The notes beneath the pieces are model-generated. The model did not search any database. It worked only from the letters and a program-made list of their open reading frames with translations, and was not told the origin of the DNA. 64,000 nucleotides of DNA from Heterodera schachtii. Taxonomy: Eukaryota; Nematoda; Chromadorea; Rhabditida; Heteroderidae. Shown here piece by piece: positions 18,232 through 30,490 of this stretch (positions within the stretch are counted from its first letter, which is position 1; each line of letters begins with the position of its first letter). The stretch lies in NCBI GenBank assembly GCA_023374025.1, contig SIJG01000009.1, positions 2,948,954 to 3,012,953 on the forward strand, given 5' to 3'. A program made the translations under genes and the position numbers.

Positions 18232-21090
18232 GTTGCAACTTTTTTATAAGTTGTTCAATCATTTAGAAACAGCTTATCAAAAGCCCAGAATTACAAAAAA
18301 AAATTAAAAAGTTAAAATAATTTGGTTATAATAATTTACGAAATATAATATTTGTCTTCATGAGAATTAAAAAACTATTAGATAATTATAAAATTTATTA
18401 TCATATGTTGAATGTTCTATTAAAAAAGAACAATATAAATATTTAAATATTTTTGGAGTATTTATACTGATATAATTCACATTTAATATTTTAATAATCG
18501 ATTAATTATTAAGGAAAAAAAATTAATATTCACAGCACGCATGAAAAAAGAATGATATCTCACATATTTATCCTCAAATAAATAATTTTCATTTTTAAAA
18601 TAAATTTATTAAATTAGAAAATAAACTCGAATTATTATCATAGATTCTAAATGAAAAATATTTTATTATGCATATAATAAAATTCTAGTGATTTTTGTAA
18701 ATTTACGGAAAGAAGAAATATATAAAATAAATGGAAATATGTTAAAATTTAAAGGCAATGATTATTTTATAAATTTCGTTAAATCTAAAAACTCTCTAAA
18801 AACATTCATTTTAAGACGTTTGAAAATTTAAATATCACTGAAGAAAAGATTAAAAGTGAACAGATGAAAAAAGGCATCCTTAATTGTCCACCATCTATCA
18901 GTGACATAAATGTACAATTAGGAGGAACGCAGGCAGAAATTGGCACGCTTTGACTACAACCGCAGCGGATGGTGCAGTCTAAGCTCTAAATGAATAAAAA
19001 AACATTATATAATTGCATTAAAGATTTTTAATATTGATCATTTTTTATGCAAAAATTTATTATTTATTAATATAATAAATAATTGTTTAAACCCAAAAAA
19101 ATTGGATGAATGATCAAATTCGGTTGTCCCTTTGTGCTCAAATTTCGGATGTCTTTTGTATCCAATTTGACGGAGAGAGTCCTGCGGTGGTGCTGTGACG
19201 TTACACAAAAACCATAAAAAAAAATTGATATAATTTTGCTCAAAAACAACCTAATTTTTAATTCTTAATATCATTTGATAGCACTAATTTTTATTACCAA
19301 ATTTTTAATAAAGTTATAAATTAGAAAAATTAAATTATATTAGATTGATTGTTTCGAACTCGAGGTGAGACTTACAAAATAAAAATTGCAATATTAAAGT
19401 TATAGCAAATTTAATTTTAAAGCAAATAAAAACTGGGACTGTGCAAAAGCTAATAATTCCTACAATTTCTATTTTTAGAATGAAAAAAAATTATTACATC
19501 AAGCGTTTTTTTAAAATTATTTTAATAATGTCAAAAATGATGAATGTACAAAATCATCAATTCCATAAAAGAAATAATAATTGATAAAAAAGTAAAAAGA
19601 ATTGAATATACAAAAATATATAAATGAAACATAAATTTGTAAGTCTTAAGAAATCAAACAAAATTTATACACTATGAAACAGACTGTAAAGAGAAGTATA
19701 TCTAATTAATAATTGATTGAAATAAAAAAAACATTAATATACTTAAAAAGAGCACTACCATGGAGTTTTAGACAGAAAAGATGATCAAGAAAGTCAAAGA
19801 ATAAAAACTTTGTCTCATTTTAAAACAAAATAAAATAATGGAAAGAATCTATTTAAATAATTTGGATTATGTAAATTTAAAAAATATATAACAATCATTT
19901 CCTTAATGTATTTATAAATGTATAAACTAATTATACATTGAAAAAAATTCTAATTATTTTTTGAAGAATAGAATTCAAAAAATTGAAAATAAATCACGCA
20001 GAAATTTAGAACACACCGAGAGAATTTCAAAAAAGACAAAAGAACTCTTGACGATTTATATAAAAAAATCATGATTTATTACGAGTAATAAACCATGGAA
20101 AAATATTTTAATATTTAATCAATATTAAGGCAAATTCAATAAAAATTGGAGATAAAGCCGACAAAAAGTTCTAATTTAAAAATTATAAAAAATTAACGAC
20201 GTCGTAGAAAAATGTTCAAGAAAACTTGCATTTTTGAGTTTCTCAGTTTATAAATTTTTTGAAGCTTAATGATTTTTTTTTTGATATTTTGCAGGACTTT
20301 GATGGTTTTTGAGTAACGATCCGCCACCGTTCTGGTGATTAATTGTTTTCTGGCTGATGACCGCGCACCTGCCAATTCTCACTGATCAGATCCAAATATT
20401 TATTCACCAACGAGCCGTTCCTTTTCGTACTTTAATTAATAAATATTTGACGATGCAATACAAAACACAGAATATAAGATAAAGCTTAAATTTTTCAATT
20501 TAAAATAAAAATAAAAATGCAATTTGACGAAGACCTTGATTTGCAAAGCGAATTTTCAGCATGAGAAAAAACTATTAGGCAAATTTATTTAAAAAACACA
20601 AAGTACAATATTAAAAAACAGAATTTAATAAAAATCAACTAATTAAAAATAGCAAAAAGCATCGATAAAGTTATAGATTTAACTTTATATTAATAATAAT
20701 AAATTATATAATTATATTTTTTAATAATATTTTTTAATAATAGAAAAAGTGGTAATGTTTCATATTTTTAAAAACATTTATAAAAAGTTAAAAATTAAAA
20801 TTAAAAAAAAATTATACAAAATATTAATAGAGAAAAGTTCGCTTTTTTATTTATAAAACAATTTTCCAGCAAAAAAATATTTATTAAATTTTATCAGTTT
20901 TTCTAAAATGAATTATCATTATTAAACCAAAATAGCAAAAAAGATATATTTATATTTAAATTTTCTGAATTATCCAAAATTCTTTGTGAAATATTTATAC
21001 TTAATATTGAGATTAATTGATAAAGACTAAATAATCCCATAATTGTAGTAAAATAAAAAATTATTATTAGTATTATTTTTAATTAAAGAT
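18232..21090. other. AT-rich, A-biased stretch with short exon-like islands
   Basis: Mostly A-rich on the plus strand. Two plus-strand readings overlap at 18792-18992. One frame ends at 18954 with NCPPSISDINVQLGGTQAEI. A second, after a possible acceptor AATTAG at 18920, reads EERRQKLARFDYNRSGWCSL to TGA at about 18992. Minus-strand frames at 19067-19249 and 20193-20375 hold short protein-like segments such as RRTLSVKLDTKDIRNLSTKG and ARKQLITRTVADRYSKTIKV. None has enough support to call a gene. Confidence 0.3.
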
Positions 21091-21140
21091 GCGTTAAAAT
21101 ATAATAAATCTCAAAGCGAATCAATATTTATAGAGATAAA
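21091..21140. repeat. Direct repeat, left copy (~50 bp)
   Basis: GCGTTAAAAT..AATAAATCTCAAAGCGAATCAAT...AGAGATAAAA, with a diverged second copy at 21467-21517, about 376 bp away in the same orientation. It is richer in structure than the background, so chance is unlikely. Origin unknown. Confidence 0.65.
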
Positions 21141-21466
21141 AAGTAAATAAACACAAATTAATTTACTTGTTTAAAAATGTTATTGTCGAAAAGACAATAA
21201 CCAACCCTCTCATACAAATGAAAGAACACCTTAAAGAGACGCTAACCGAGATATTAATAATTACCTGAATTATTTTTGTCAAATAAAATGTAAAAGAAAC
21301 ATTATAGATGAGACAAAATGATAACATTAAAATTTCTACATTAATTTAAATTTTAAATTCGTTAAATAAATAATAATAGTAATAATATATCATACAAAAA
21401 ACCTAAATATAATTTATATTGTAAGAAAGAAGCAAAAAACAAAATGTCAGGGCTTCGGTTAAAGTA

Positions 21467-21517
21467 GCGTTAAAATGTAATAAATCTCAAAGCGAATCAA
21501 TTTTTATAAAGAGATAA
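21467..21517. repeat. Direct repeat, right copy (~50 bp)
   Basis: Second copy of the 21091-21140 repeat with a few substitutions and small length changes. Confidence 0.65.
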
Positions 21518-24500
21518 AATAGAAAATTGTATTACGAATTCAAAATTTTGATAACAGAACTTTATATAGACTGAATGCTAATGAAAGAAAAATCAAATAA
21601 ATAATTCGAACATTTAATATAAATGACTGTTCATTTGCTTTACATCGAATTTAAAAGCTTAATTAATAATATGGAACAAATATAAATTATAAAGTAAACA
21701 TAAAATGCAAGCGGTTATGCTTCCGACTAAATATTAATGATAGAATAAAATAAATAATTAGAGAAAATTTCTTTTAAAATACTGTGAAAGTGAAGGAGGA
21801 CAAGACATCAGCCAATATGAAAATACAATAATAAATGCAAAGTAAAAATTATATACATTATCTTACATAAAAATATTTCCGAACAATCAATTAAGCATTT
21901 ATTGAAAATTAAATATTGATAAAAAATAGTAAACAATATGGTCATTTCAAATTCACTTTTGAGAAATATTAAGCAAAATAACTCAGAAAATTGCATTTAA
22001 AAAAGCTAAGACGAAAAAATTTAAAGAAGGATCGAGATTCGCCAAGAAAGGAAGAAAATCAAATGATTTAATTAGCCTCGGCGATTGGTGAAATCAATTT
22101 AAAAATCGAATTATAATAGAGTAAAAACCAACAGTTTGTTATTTATCGAAAAAATTCTCATCTTTTTAGTTGGTCAAATACTATAAACTTCCTGCCTGCA
22201 TAATAACAAAATTTGAAAAAAATGTAAATCAACCAATTAAAAAAACAAAATAATTCTAAAATTATAAGCAATAAAGAGAAATAATTTCAAATATTTTTTT
22301 GTAAAATTATTTTTTAATTTGAAAATGAGAAACTTAAAAATTTTAAAAAAATTTAGAAAATTAAAAAAATATAAAAAATCAAACCAAATGATACTCAAAA
22401 AAAGAAGTAATTATAATCACTGTAAATACATATTTTAAATAGGCAAGACAAAATATAATATATATATTATTTTTTTCGTTTTAATTTTCAAACAAATTTT
22501 TTATCAGCTAAGCATGACCAAACATAAAAATACATTACTTATCTAAAGAAAAATTTAAATTTAAAAAAATAATGTTGTTTTATTAATATTTTTAGAGAAA
22601 TTTAATTTTATTATATACTTTTTTCTTCGATATAATTTATTTTTGTTTTAAAAATTATTTATTAAAGGAAATTGAGTCATTATAACTATAAGATTTTACT
22701 TTTAAAATGAATGAAATTAGATAGGACAAAAAATAATAATGTGCTTTTTATTAGATATTTTAAAGAATATTAAATCCAAAATACATATTTTAACTCATAG
22801 TTTTTAATTAAATATTTAAAAAGAACATATTTACTGAAGATAATTAAATATAAATGAATTAATTTAAAAATTTATCTGTTCACGAAAACGACCTATACAT
22901 CAGGGGTGTGACTCTTTATGCTTCGTATCCTTATTTAGTAGTTGCGAATTTTTAGATATTTTAATTAATTATTATTATTCTCATTTCTTTATGTATATTT
23001 GAAAGGGAAAAAGTTTTAGACAAATTTTCAAATTTTTTTTTACTTTTTCTATTGTTATTGATTTATTTGCGGATTTTTATAATAATTTTCTAAAAAATCT
23101 ACTTCCAAAATTCTTGTGTTTACGCCCATAATAAATAAAAAAAATATTGTAAAGCGAACAATTATTTTGTGTAAAGAATACTCATCAGCGAAAATAATCT
23201 GGAAATTCTTGGACAAAATAACATATTTTTTGTAGAAAAACTTATACAATTTAACCAATTCCTAATGAATAATTTAAATATTAATAGCTAAGTAAAAATT
23301 AACTCATTTAAAAAATGGTATTCTTGAATGAAATGAAATATAAATTGATTTTTATTCAAAAAAATTGAAGTAAAATCACAATTAATACTTACAAAAAATT
23401 GTAAATACTAATATAACACTTATAATTAAAGCTACGAATTAGAAAGAATAGAAAAGTTTAAAAAGCCAAAATTATTTTATTGATAAATTCTGAATTATTG
23501 GTATTTTAAACAGTTTGATTTTAATTTAATTTCGAGAACTATGCTTTTTTACGAAATAATATTAAAATAAATCTTATTTATTTTTTTCAAATGTTATGAA
23601 TAACTTCCCAATCAAAGCCAATTTTTTGGTTTTTAACGAAATTTTATTTATTCTAAGAGATTTTCTTTGATTAATTTTTTTAACATTCATTCTACTTACT
23701 CACTTATTTTTATTTTTTATAAAGAAAATATGCTTTGTTGCTATTCAATAACTTAGAATTTTAAGCAATTTTAGCATTTGATAATTGTTTATATAAAATT
23801 ATTGTCTTAGGAATATGTTAAATTAAATAAATATTCTTTTTAAATTCTTTAATTCTTGCCCTTGTGCCGAACTTTCTTTATTTCTTGGACGAAGAACAGT
23901 GTAATTGTATTTAGCTCTCAAATAATTTACATATATTAAATTTTTATGTTTTTCTCGCTTTTTTGTTAATGTTAATATTTAATTTTTTCATTTAAATTTT
24001 TACTTTGCTTTTGGTTTCGCTAATACTATTCCGCATTGATTTGTTTAACTGAGTATGCGCCGAAAGTCATTTCCAAGTCTATAGGACACCTTGCCATTTT
24101 TAATATGCTTGTTAATCATTTAATTTTTTAATAATTCATAATTTATATTATTTAAGTTTTTATTTTTTAAGTTTTCGATTTTTTTATTTAATAATTTTTT
24201 CCTTTGCAATTAATCTTATTCATTTTTGTACACCTTAATACGACAACTGTTCGTCTATTATTTTTGTACCCAGATATTAAGAGCATAGAAGCTAAAAAAT
24301 GATTAAATTTTAAAATTTGAAAAAAAAAAGAAAATTATCATAGCATGGTGAAAATGGTAAAAATGCATAAATTAAGATGATAATGGAGCTGAAATTTCCA
24401 TCCAACCACATAACAAGGGATCATAATACGAACTAATTATGTTTCAATATATACATTAAAAAGGACACAAAATTTAATTATTATTTATCAAATTTTTGAT

Positions 24501-24973
24501 TTAATTTTTAAATAATTTTTTGGAACAACACAATATATCTGCACCAAATATTAAATATTAAAAAAATATTCCTTTAAGTAATTAATTTTGCTCATTTATT
24601 GCTAGAAAGTAAGATACCTAAAGCAATTAACAAAATTGGAATTGTAAAATAAAGTAAAACTTATCAGAAGATGGTGACAAAAAATAAAAATGACATATTC
24701 AGGATGAACTGAAGTAAAAATTTAAATTCTGTAAATATTTAAAAAATAACTAAAAAAAAGAGTTATTTAAATTTTTAAACAAAAAATAAATCAAGAAAAT
24801 AAAAATTAATAATCTGGCCATCTTCCCGAAAGAGTCTGTTCTCTTAGTCACATATTAGGGTCATCTCTAGTACAACTGTATATAGGATTTTCCGCTATGA
24901 AAATAATCAACATTTTAAAAAATTGAATTTTTCAACAATTTCAAAGACAATTTATCTATCGGTTATCTTCTTT
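21518..24973. other. AT-rich stretch, A-rich then T-rich, no gene seen
   Basis: A-rich on the plus strand to about 23.5 kb, then T-rich. The frames at 21808-21996 and 23055-23258 have the composition expected by chance. Short GC-raised patches at 22020-22090, 22870-22945 and 24045-24110 have brief protein-like readings (for instance HENDLYIRGVTLYASYPYLV on plus near 22880), without splice context. Confidence 0.35.
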
Positions 24974-25215
24974 TTAATTCTTCCACATTCCATTAGGCAT
25001 AACGGCTATTTTTTCATCGAATCGCACAACGACGCAATCCCCGGGCTTCCGCAAGGTTACGGTCGGCAGAAGTGACGTGTTCGGGTCCAAGACAATGTGT
25101 TTATTTAAGCCTTCAAAATACTATCAGGTTCTACTGTTTGTCTTTCGTAGATTACTTTGACGCGACACTTAGCATTTTAAGCGAGTTGCACAGTGTCAGC
25201 AATATTCCATCATTA
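24974..25215 (-). pseudogene. Broken protein-coding relic (stop plus frame change)
   Basis: On the minus strand, upstream codons read NIADTVQLA, then a stop. The same frame continues NAKCRVKVIYERQTVEPDSI to a stop at 25105-25107. From 25120 down, a frame offset by one base reads LNKHIVLDPNTSLLPTVTLR and then KPGDCVVVRF to TAA at 24974-24976. Two neighbouring frames that each read as good protein, plus one internal stop, point to a decayed gene or exon. The segment LLPTVTLRKPGDCVVVRF weakly recalls the end of SPRY domains (LFPxVxLxxPGDxVxVNF), but this is a guess. GC content is well above the flanks. Confidence 0.4.
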
Positions 25216-25575
25216 TTTATTGCAGAAGAAAAATTTTTATTTTAAATAATTTGTATCATTACATATATTAATACAGTTAAACACAATAAATTGCTGTGAC
25301 TTATATTTTAATATTTTATTCATTTTTTTAATTTGCTGAAATGTTCATTTTTTATTTCAAATTTTTGCATTATTATGAATTCTTTTCTGTTTACATTTCA
25401 ATTAATTTGTATAACATCCCAAATTTTTCAATTATTAAATTATATAAGCAGTCTGTAATTTACTGTATCGGTAATTAAATCATTGTATTTGTTATTAAGC
25501 TTTTTTAATATAAATGGATTTATGTATATAGTTATTTCAACATTGACTATAATCAATAGACAGAAAAAAATATTC
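25216..25575. other. AT-rich spacer, no gene seen
   Basis: T-rich on the plus strand with no frame or repeat of note. Confidence 0.5.
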
Positions 25576-25888
25576 GGGGGGGGGGGGGAGAACCGATGAA
25601 CTTTTTTTGGCCAATTTTTATTTAGTGTTATAAAATAATACTAAAGTAAATTAGGATAAATCGAGGTCCGGCGGTGCCGAAAGCCGCCGGGAAAATTGAA
25701 AATTTTAGTGTAATTTGCTAAAAGATTTTGTCTAAAAATGACTAAATTCTGCGATTTGAGCAAATATTTAAAACAAATTATGAGTTTCTGGGGCGGGCAT
25801 TTTCAGAATTTTTAACAAATTTTGTTAAAAAATAGCCCAATTTTTCAGGGATTTCATTCTTTTCCCCTTAGCTAGCCCCCCCCCCCCC
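25576..25888. mobile_element. Poly-G / poly-C bounded insert carrying the GC hairpin module
   Basis: The segment starts with 13 G (25576-25588) and ends with 13 C (25876-25888), so its ends are inverted repeats of equal length. TTC lies immediately outside both ends and may be a 3-bp duplication, though this is too short to be sure. Inside is hairpin copy C with flanks like those of the modules in the two hAT elements. No coding frame is present. It may be a short non-autonomous element or a decayed one. The homopolymers could also be slippage products. Confidence 0.4.
25668..25690. repeat. GC-rich hairpin module, copy C
   Basis: CCGGCGG and CCGCCGG separated by TGCCGAAAG. This is a 7-bp stem with a slightly changed loop compared with copies A and B. 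It is followed, as in those copies, by AAAATT..ATTTG, AGATTTTGTC and AAAATGAC-like text. Confidence 0.8.
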
Positions 25889-26096
25889 TTCTTCATGTTT
25901 CTTAATAATACAACAAATTATCAAGAGTAAGTCAGATGAAACCGAAATACGGGTAGCTTCCAATAAAAAAATTGTTTTTATAAAAAATAATTTTCAAAAA
26001 ATCGTCTAGAAAAGCAACCCAAAAGCCCAGTTACGGACCAAAATTACGTAAAAATCCGTAACTCCAATTTCGTAATTCGTAATGCGCCCAGCCCTG
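25889..26096. mobile_element. Possible single hAT-like terminus
   Basis: Read on the minus strand from 26096, the sequence is CAGGGCTGGGCGCATTACG followed by several TTACG/ACGTAA motifs. This is the usual look of a hAT end (CAGGG start, subterminal repeats). No matching opposite end or target duplication was found nearby, so the element would be truncated. The left limit is unknown. Confidence 0.3.
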
Positions 26097-28112
26097 TTCC
26101 TCCCGCACTTCTACCGAATCTAACTGGCTTTTAATTTATTTCTCTTTAAGCATTTTTCAGCTTCTAAAGTTTTTGCAATTCATTTAACAAATCTAGTTGA
26201 TTTTCCTTTTTATTTACTTATTAGTTTTTATTACCTTTTTTGCGTATTATTGTAGCTTTTATGAAATTAAATTACATTTCTTCTAATTCGAATATATCTT
26301 GAAATCAGGGTTTTTTTTGGCTAGTTTATAATTTTACAAGCAAGTTTTAGTTAGTAACTTTTAAAAAGAAGCTCTGTATTTTTCGTTTGGATTTTGATTT
26401 TGTAATTTATCGAATAAATATCTATATTATAATTAATTGTCAGTATTATTTCAGCGTTTTTTATTTGATTTTGTTTAAAGAATGAAAATTCAAAAATTCA
26501 GCAGAATTAATATCATTTCTACATCTATGAAGATGAAGAAAAAATTCAGAATTAAAATTTTTTATTCTTATATTTTACATTGAATTATTTGCAAATAATT
26601 GTTTCACTTTTCTTTTATAATTACCTATATTTTACGTTTAGGTTTTATCAGATATGAAGTAAAATACATTTCTTTTATCTTGTAAGTTTGATTTCGACAT
26701 ATTAACAATTTTCATCATCTAACAAAACAGAAACTGATTTTTTTTTGTTGTAAATTTTAACATTTTTAGTAACTCATTGTGATCGAAAATTCAAATGAGA
26801 TCTAACTTTTAATATTGATTCTAAATTGGGTTTAGTTTTCTTCAAGTTAAGGCTCATCCTAATCGTATACAAATGCTATATTTTTATGATAATTTTCTGT
26901 TAAAATAATTAATTTTGGCTTAAATTCTGTAAATTATTATTTTTGAATATTAACATAAGGTTCCATTTTATAAATACTCTTGTTTATTACTTTATCTACC
27001 GCTAATAAGTAATATTTATCTTAATGTATTGTTATAATTTTTTTTTATTCATTTAGAATAAACTATTTTTGAACCATTTAAGAAATTTTTTAAAATATTT
27101 GTCACTATTTTTGATTTTAAAAAAATTAAAAAATTTTCAATTATTCTTAACAGTTTAATGTTTAAATATAGTTTTTTAATTAATAGTTAATCTAATAAAA
27201 ATAATTCACTATAACTTTTTTCCAATAAATGTATTATATTTTCGAATATTATTTTAATTACTTTGTCAACTTTTATTTCATTGGCTATAGATGCTCAAAA
27301 TTAACATAAAACCATTCATTATTTGTGAGTTTTTTAAAATTAAATTTTTTCAAATTCGAATTACGACTTACGGATTTTTGGATTTTCGGTAATTGAGCCC
27401 ATATTTTTCCACATTTTATTTTTTTGAAAAATCCTTATCAATGTTGGAAATTATTCTTGATTTTTTTACAATCAAACGCACAAGTTTTCTGTTTTATGGA
27501 ATAAGAAGAAATTTTTAAAAAATAAGCAAAAAATCAAGCACTTAATAATATAAAAATAACAAAATTCGTGTTAATTTAAATTAAATAAAAAATTCTTTAA
27601 AATTTAGTTGTGCAATACTTAAGCCCAAAAAACATGAATCAATCAATGAAAAAATATTTTCTATTTAATTGGATAGATAATTATTGCTATTAAGTTTTAT
27701 AAAATTTAAACTTTAAATTTCCTTTTTTGGCTGCTTCTTAAACTTATCTATGAAAATTAGGTAGTCTGTTAAAATTATTTCATAATGAAAAAATAGCAAA
27801 AACCAAAAAATCTAATCGCAAAAAAAAAATTAGACATAGTTGTCGAACGTCAAATATAATTTAATATTATGTTCTAAGTTAAATAAATAAATTGGAAATG
27901 GTGTTCATTGAAGTAATGATGAAATTTTAAATAGTCATTTAATATCATATTGGTCGCATTATACAGGTAAACCACTTTGAATTTGAAAATCAAAAAAAAA
28001 ACTAAATCAAATTAATTTAACATTTTTAACTCATAATCTAACAAAACTTACAAATATACATATAAACTATATAAAAAGAAAATAAAAAACAAGACAAAGT
28101 ATTAAAATAAAT
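26097..28112. other. AT-rich, T-biased stretch, no gene seen
   Basis: T-rich on the plus strand to about 27.5 kb, then turning A-rich. Around 27355-27405 there is TTACGACTTACGGATTTTT text resembling the subterminal motifs at 26030-26090, but no terminus. No coding sequence is supported. Confidence 0.45.
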
Positions 28113-28196
28113 TTATGGCTAGAAGAATTTGGCGGACCAGCAGTATTAAATGGTGGACTATGCGAGATGATGCATGCTGTTGTTGGGGGAGAATAA
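28113..28196 (+). other. Exon-like island
   Basis: The plus-strand frame from 28113 to TAA at 28194-28196 reads LWLEEFGGPAVLNGGLCEMM then HAVVGGE. This is far more protein-like than the ATG-started frame at 28115-28333 in another phase. GC content is raised over exactly this interval. No clear upstream splice acceptor is visible, and the family is not recognised. It may be an exon relic. Confidence 0.25.
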
Positions 28197-29881
28197 AAAA
28201 AAATTATGAATTACATATAAGAGAACTGAAAGATCAAAAAAAAAAAATAACTCGATTAAATTTAATTAGCTTCTTAATTTATAAACATTATTTTTCTTAC
28301 TTTTTAGCCACAAAATCATATTTGATAATTTAAAGGAAAATTTATAAAACAATTCTGATGTTTCTCAGCCGTTTGAAATTTTTTCTCGATCAAAAAATAT
28401 CATCGAACTACAATTCATACGAGCAAAAAATATTGTATCTTGGAAAGTATATAATTAAATATAAATCAATTGAGAGTGAAAGTATTAATATATTTTAATT
28501 AAATCATTAAATATTAGTAAAAATATTCATATATTGATGATTAGAAATTTTGTTTTATAAATTTAAAAAAAGCTTCATTTAAAAGCGTAAATTAAAAACA
28601 GACATGTATTTTGTAATAAATAATTACTATTAAGGCAAGAAATTTACAAAAATAAATAAGTTTTCGGACTTATTATTTGATTTCCAATAAAAAATCTTGA
28701 TTTCAAAATAAAAAACAAAGATTAATTAATTAGTAAGAATCAACCTTAAATTTTTGTCAATTTTGGAGTGCCGCTGTGTTTTTGTTTTTTTCCTACTCAA
28801 AATATTTGTATCTTTTAACTAAATGCAATTTGAAAAGTTTTTGTAAAATACGCAAACCACGCTTAATTGTATTATTAAACACAATTAATTTTGTTAGTTT
28901 GGTAAATTACATAAATTATTTATGAGAGCTCAAGATTTTTAAATCGTTAAATAATTAAATAACCTTTAATTATAAATATTAATATTCCATAACAAAATAA
29001 TAATGATAATAATTAAAATAGCATAAAAAATAAGATAAAAGAATTCCATTTTCTAATTTATATTCATTACTAGGCTGCGATTTTTAGTGACCAAATATCT
29101 TAAATATTAGACTAAAATAGTGAGGAAAAATGCCAAAATAATGATAAAACGTCCAATAGAGACGAATGGTGACATAATTTACCAATAATGTTGGATTTAG
29201 TTGATAAAGAAAAAAGATATAGCTGAAAATATGCTGCCGCCCAATTGACGGGTTCCGTGTTTAAATTATCCATATAAAATCTCAAATAAATTTCTTCGCA
29301 TTTTTAAGAAATATAAATTTTTGTTTTACATTAATTTTAATAAAATTGATGATTTCATTTTTAACTTTGCAAATATTTTGTTTTTACCCAAATTTGCGTT
29401 TCTCTGACAATTTTTATCGCATTATAAATCAATTAACCTGAAAATCTGATTAAAACAATAATTTTATAAGAATTAAAAAATGAGTATCACCAAGGAGTGA
29501 CTACTTAAAAAAAAATTACCATAAACACAATCAAAATTTTTCCAGAGCTAAAAAATTATTAAGAGAGAAATAACTCTATTATTTGCTAATTCTAAACTAA
29601 AAAAAACAGAGCAATTAAATTGAAGCAAATTTTAAAAAAATATCAAATTAATTTTAGCAAAAATAATATAACAATGAATTTTTACTTTTAATAATAACGA
29701 TAAAGGTACGTGTATGGACATTTGGATGCGAACCTGTCTCATGAGGAACAATGTTAGAATTATCGATTTACAAATTAAACAAAATTTATAATTTATTGAA
29801 AATTTATTCACCCAAATGTTGTTGTGTTTGAATTATATTAAGTACACAATGACAACTCAAAGTTCTTTCGTTCACCAAGGT
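28197..29881. other. AT-rich, A-biased stretch, no gene seen
   Basis: Short GC-raised patches at 29150-29265 and 29705-29765 contain brief protein-like readings but no exon structure that can be defended. Confidence 0.4.
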
Positions 29882-29946
29882 TGTGATGCGTTAGAATTAA
29901 ATGCATTCTGATGAAATCTTATAACAAGAAAAGTAAAAGAAATAAA
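29882..29946 (+). repeat. Left arm of a 65-bp inverted repeat
   Basis: Begins TGTGATGCGTTAGAATTAAA and pairs with the reverse complement of 31168-31232 with one mismatch. It lies 15 bp before the second hAT element, while the other arm lies about 260 bp after that element. Confidence 0.9.
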
Positions 29947-30208
29947 TTAATTGCTTTAATCTAGAGTAGAGCGGGACCGGGACCGGGCCGGGAATTCCCG
30001 GTCATTCGAGGTCCCGGTCCCGGTTCCCGGTCCCGGATTTTGAAAAGCTCAGGTCCCGGTTCCGGTCCCGGTAGGGCAACCGGGAACCGGGAAAAACAAG
30101 CACTGGTAAGAATGGGGGTCTGGGTGCAAAAATTAGTGAGAAAATTGGAGTAAAAGGAAAAAATTTAGAAATAATAATTAAATATATTCATACAGTACAA
30201 GACCAACT

Positions 30209-30280
30209 GTGCAAATGGCCTAGTGGCTAGTCTCCTTCACTTTCCCTTCTTCTTTCCCCTGGTTCAGTCCCTCTACAGAA
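30209..30280 (+). other. tRNA-like relic with pol III A- and B-box motifs
   Basis: TGGCCTAGTGG (30216-30226) matches the A-box. GGTTCAGTCCC (30261-30271) is close to the B-box. Their start-to-start distance, 45 bp, is that of a tRNA. The stems do not pair well, so this is not a functional tRNA. It could be a SINE head or tRNA pseudogene carried within the transposon. Confidence 0.35.
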
Positions 30281-30464
30281 ATTAAATTATTTTTAATTTT
30301 CTTTTTGTATACTCGTTGGTCACCTATCGACAAATTATGATCCACATATATGTATATTTTTTTTTAAAAAGAAAATCCGTACAAATTGAGCATAGAAATC
30401 CCAAAAATCAGCATTTTTTGTTGAAATTTGTTAACAAATCGCACTCAAATTTTCAAAGTTTTCC

Positions 30465-30490
30465 CCGGCGGCGCCTATCGGCACCGCCGG
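30465..30490 (-). repeat. GC-rich hairpin module, copy D (inside second hAT element, inverted)
   Basis: The reverse complement of copies A/B, beginning CCGGCGGCGCC and ending CCGCCGG on the plus strand. The GTTAAC-containing flank (TTTGTTAACAAATC, about 30428-30440) is also shared with copies A and B. The whole module, not only the palindrome, is therefore related. Confidence 0.85.

Noticed and set aside
19067..23258. Frames of 60-67 codons at 19067, 20193, 21808 and 23055 on the minus strand
   Set aside because: In DNA this AT-rich and of this length such frames are expected by chance; composition is mostly K/N/I/F/Y, and the few protein-like parts are mentioned only as islands.
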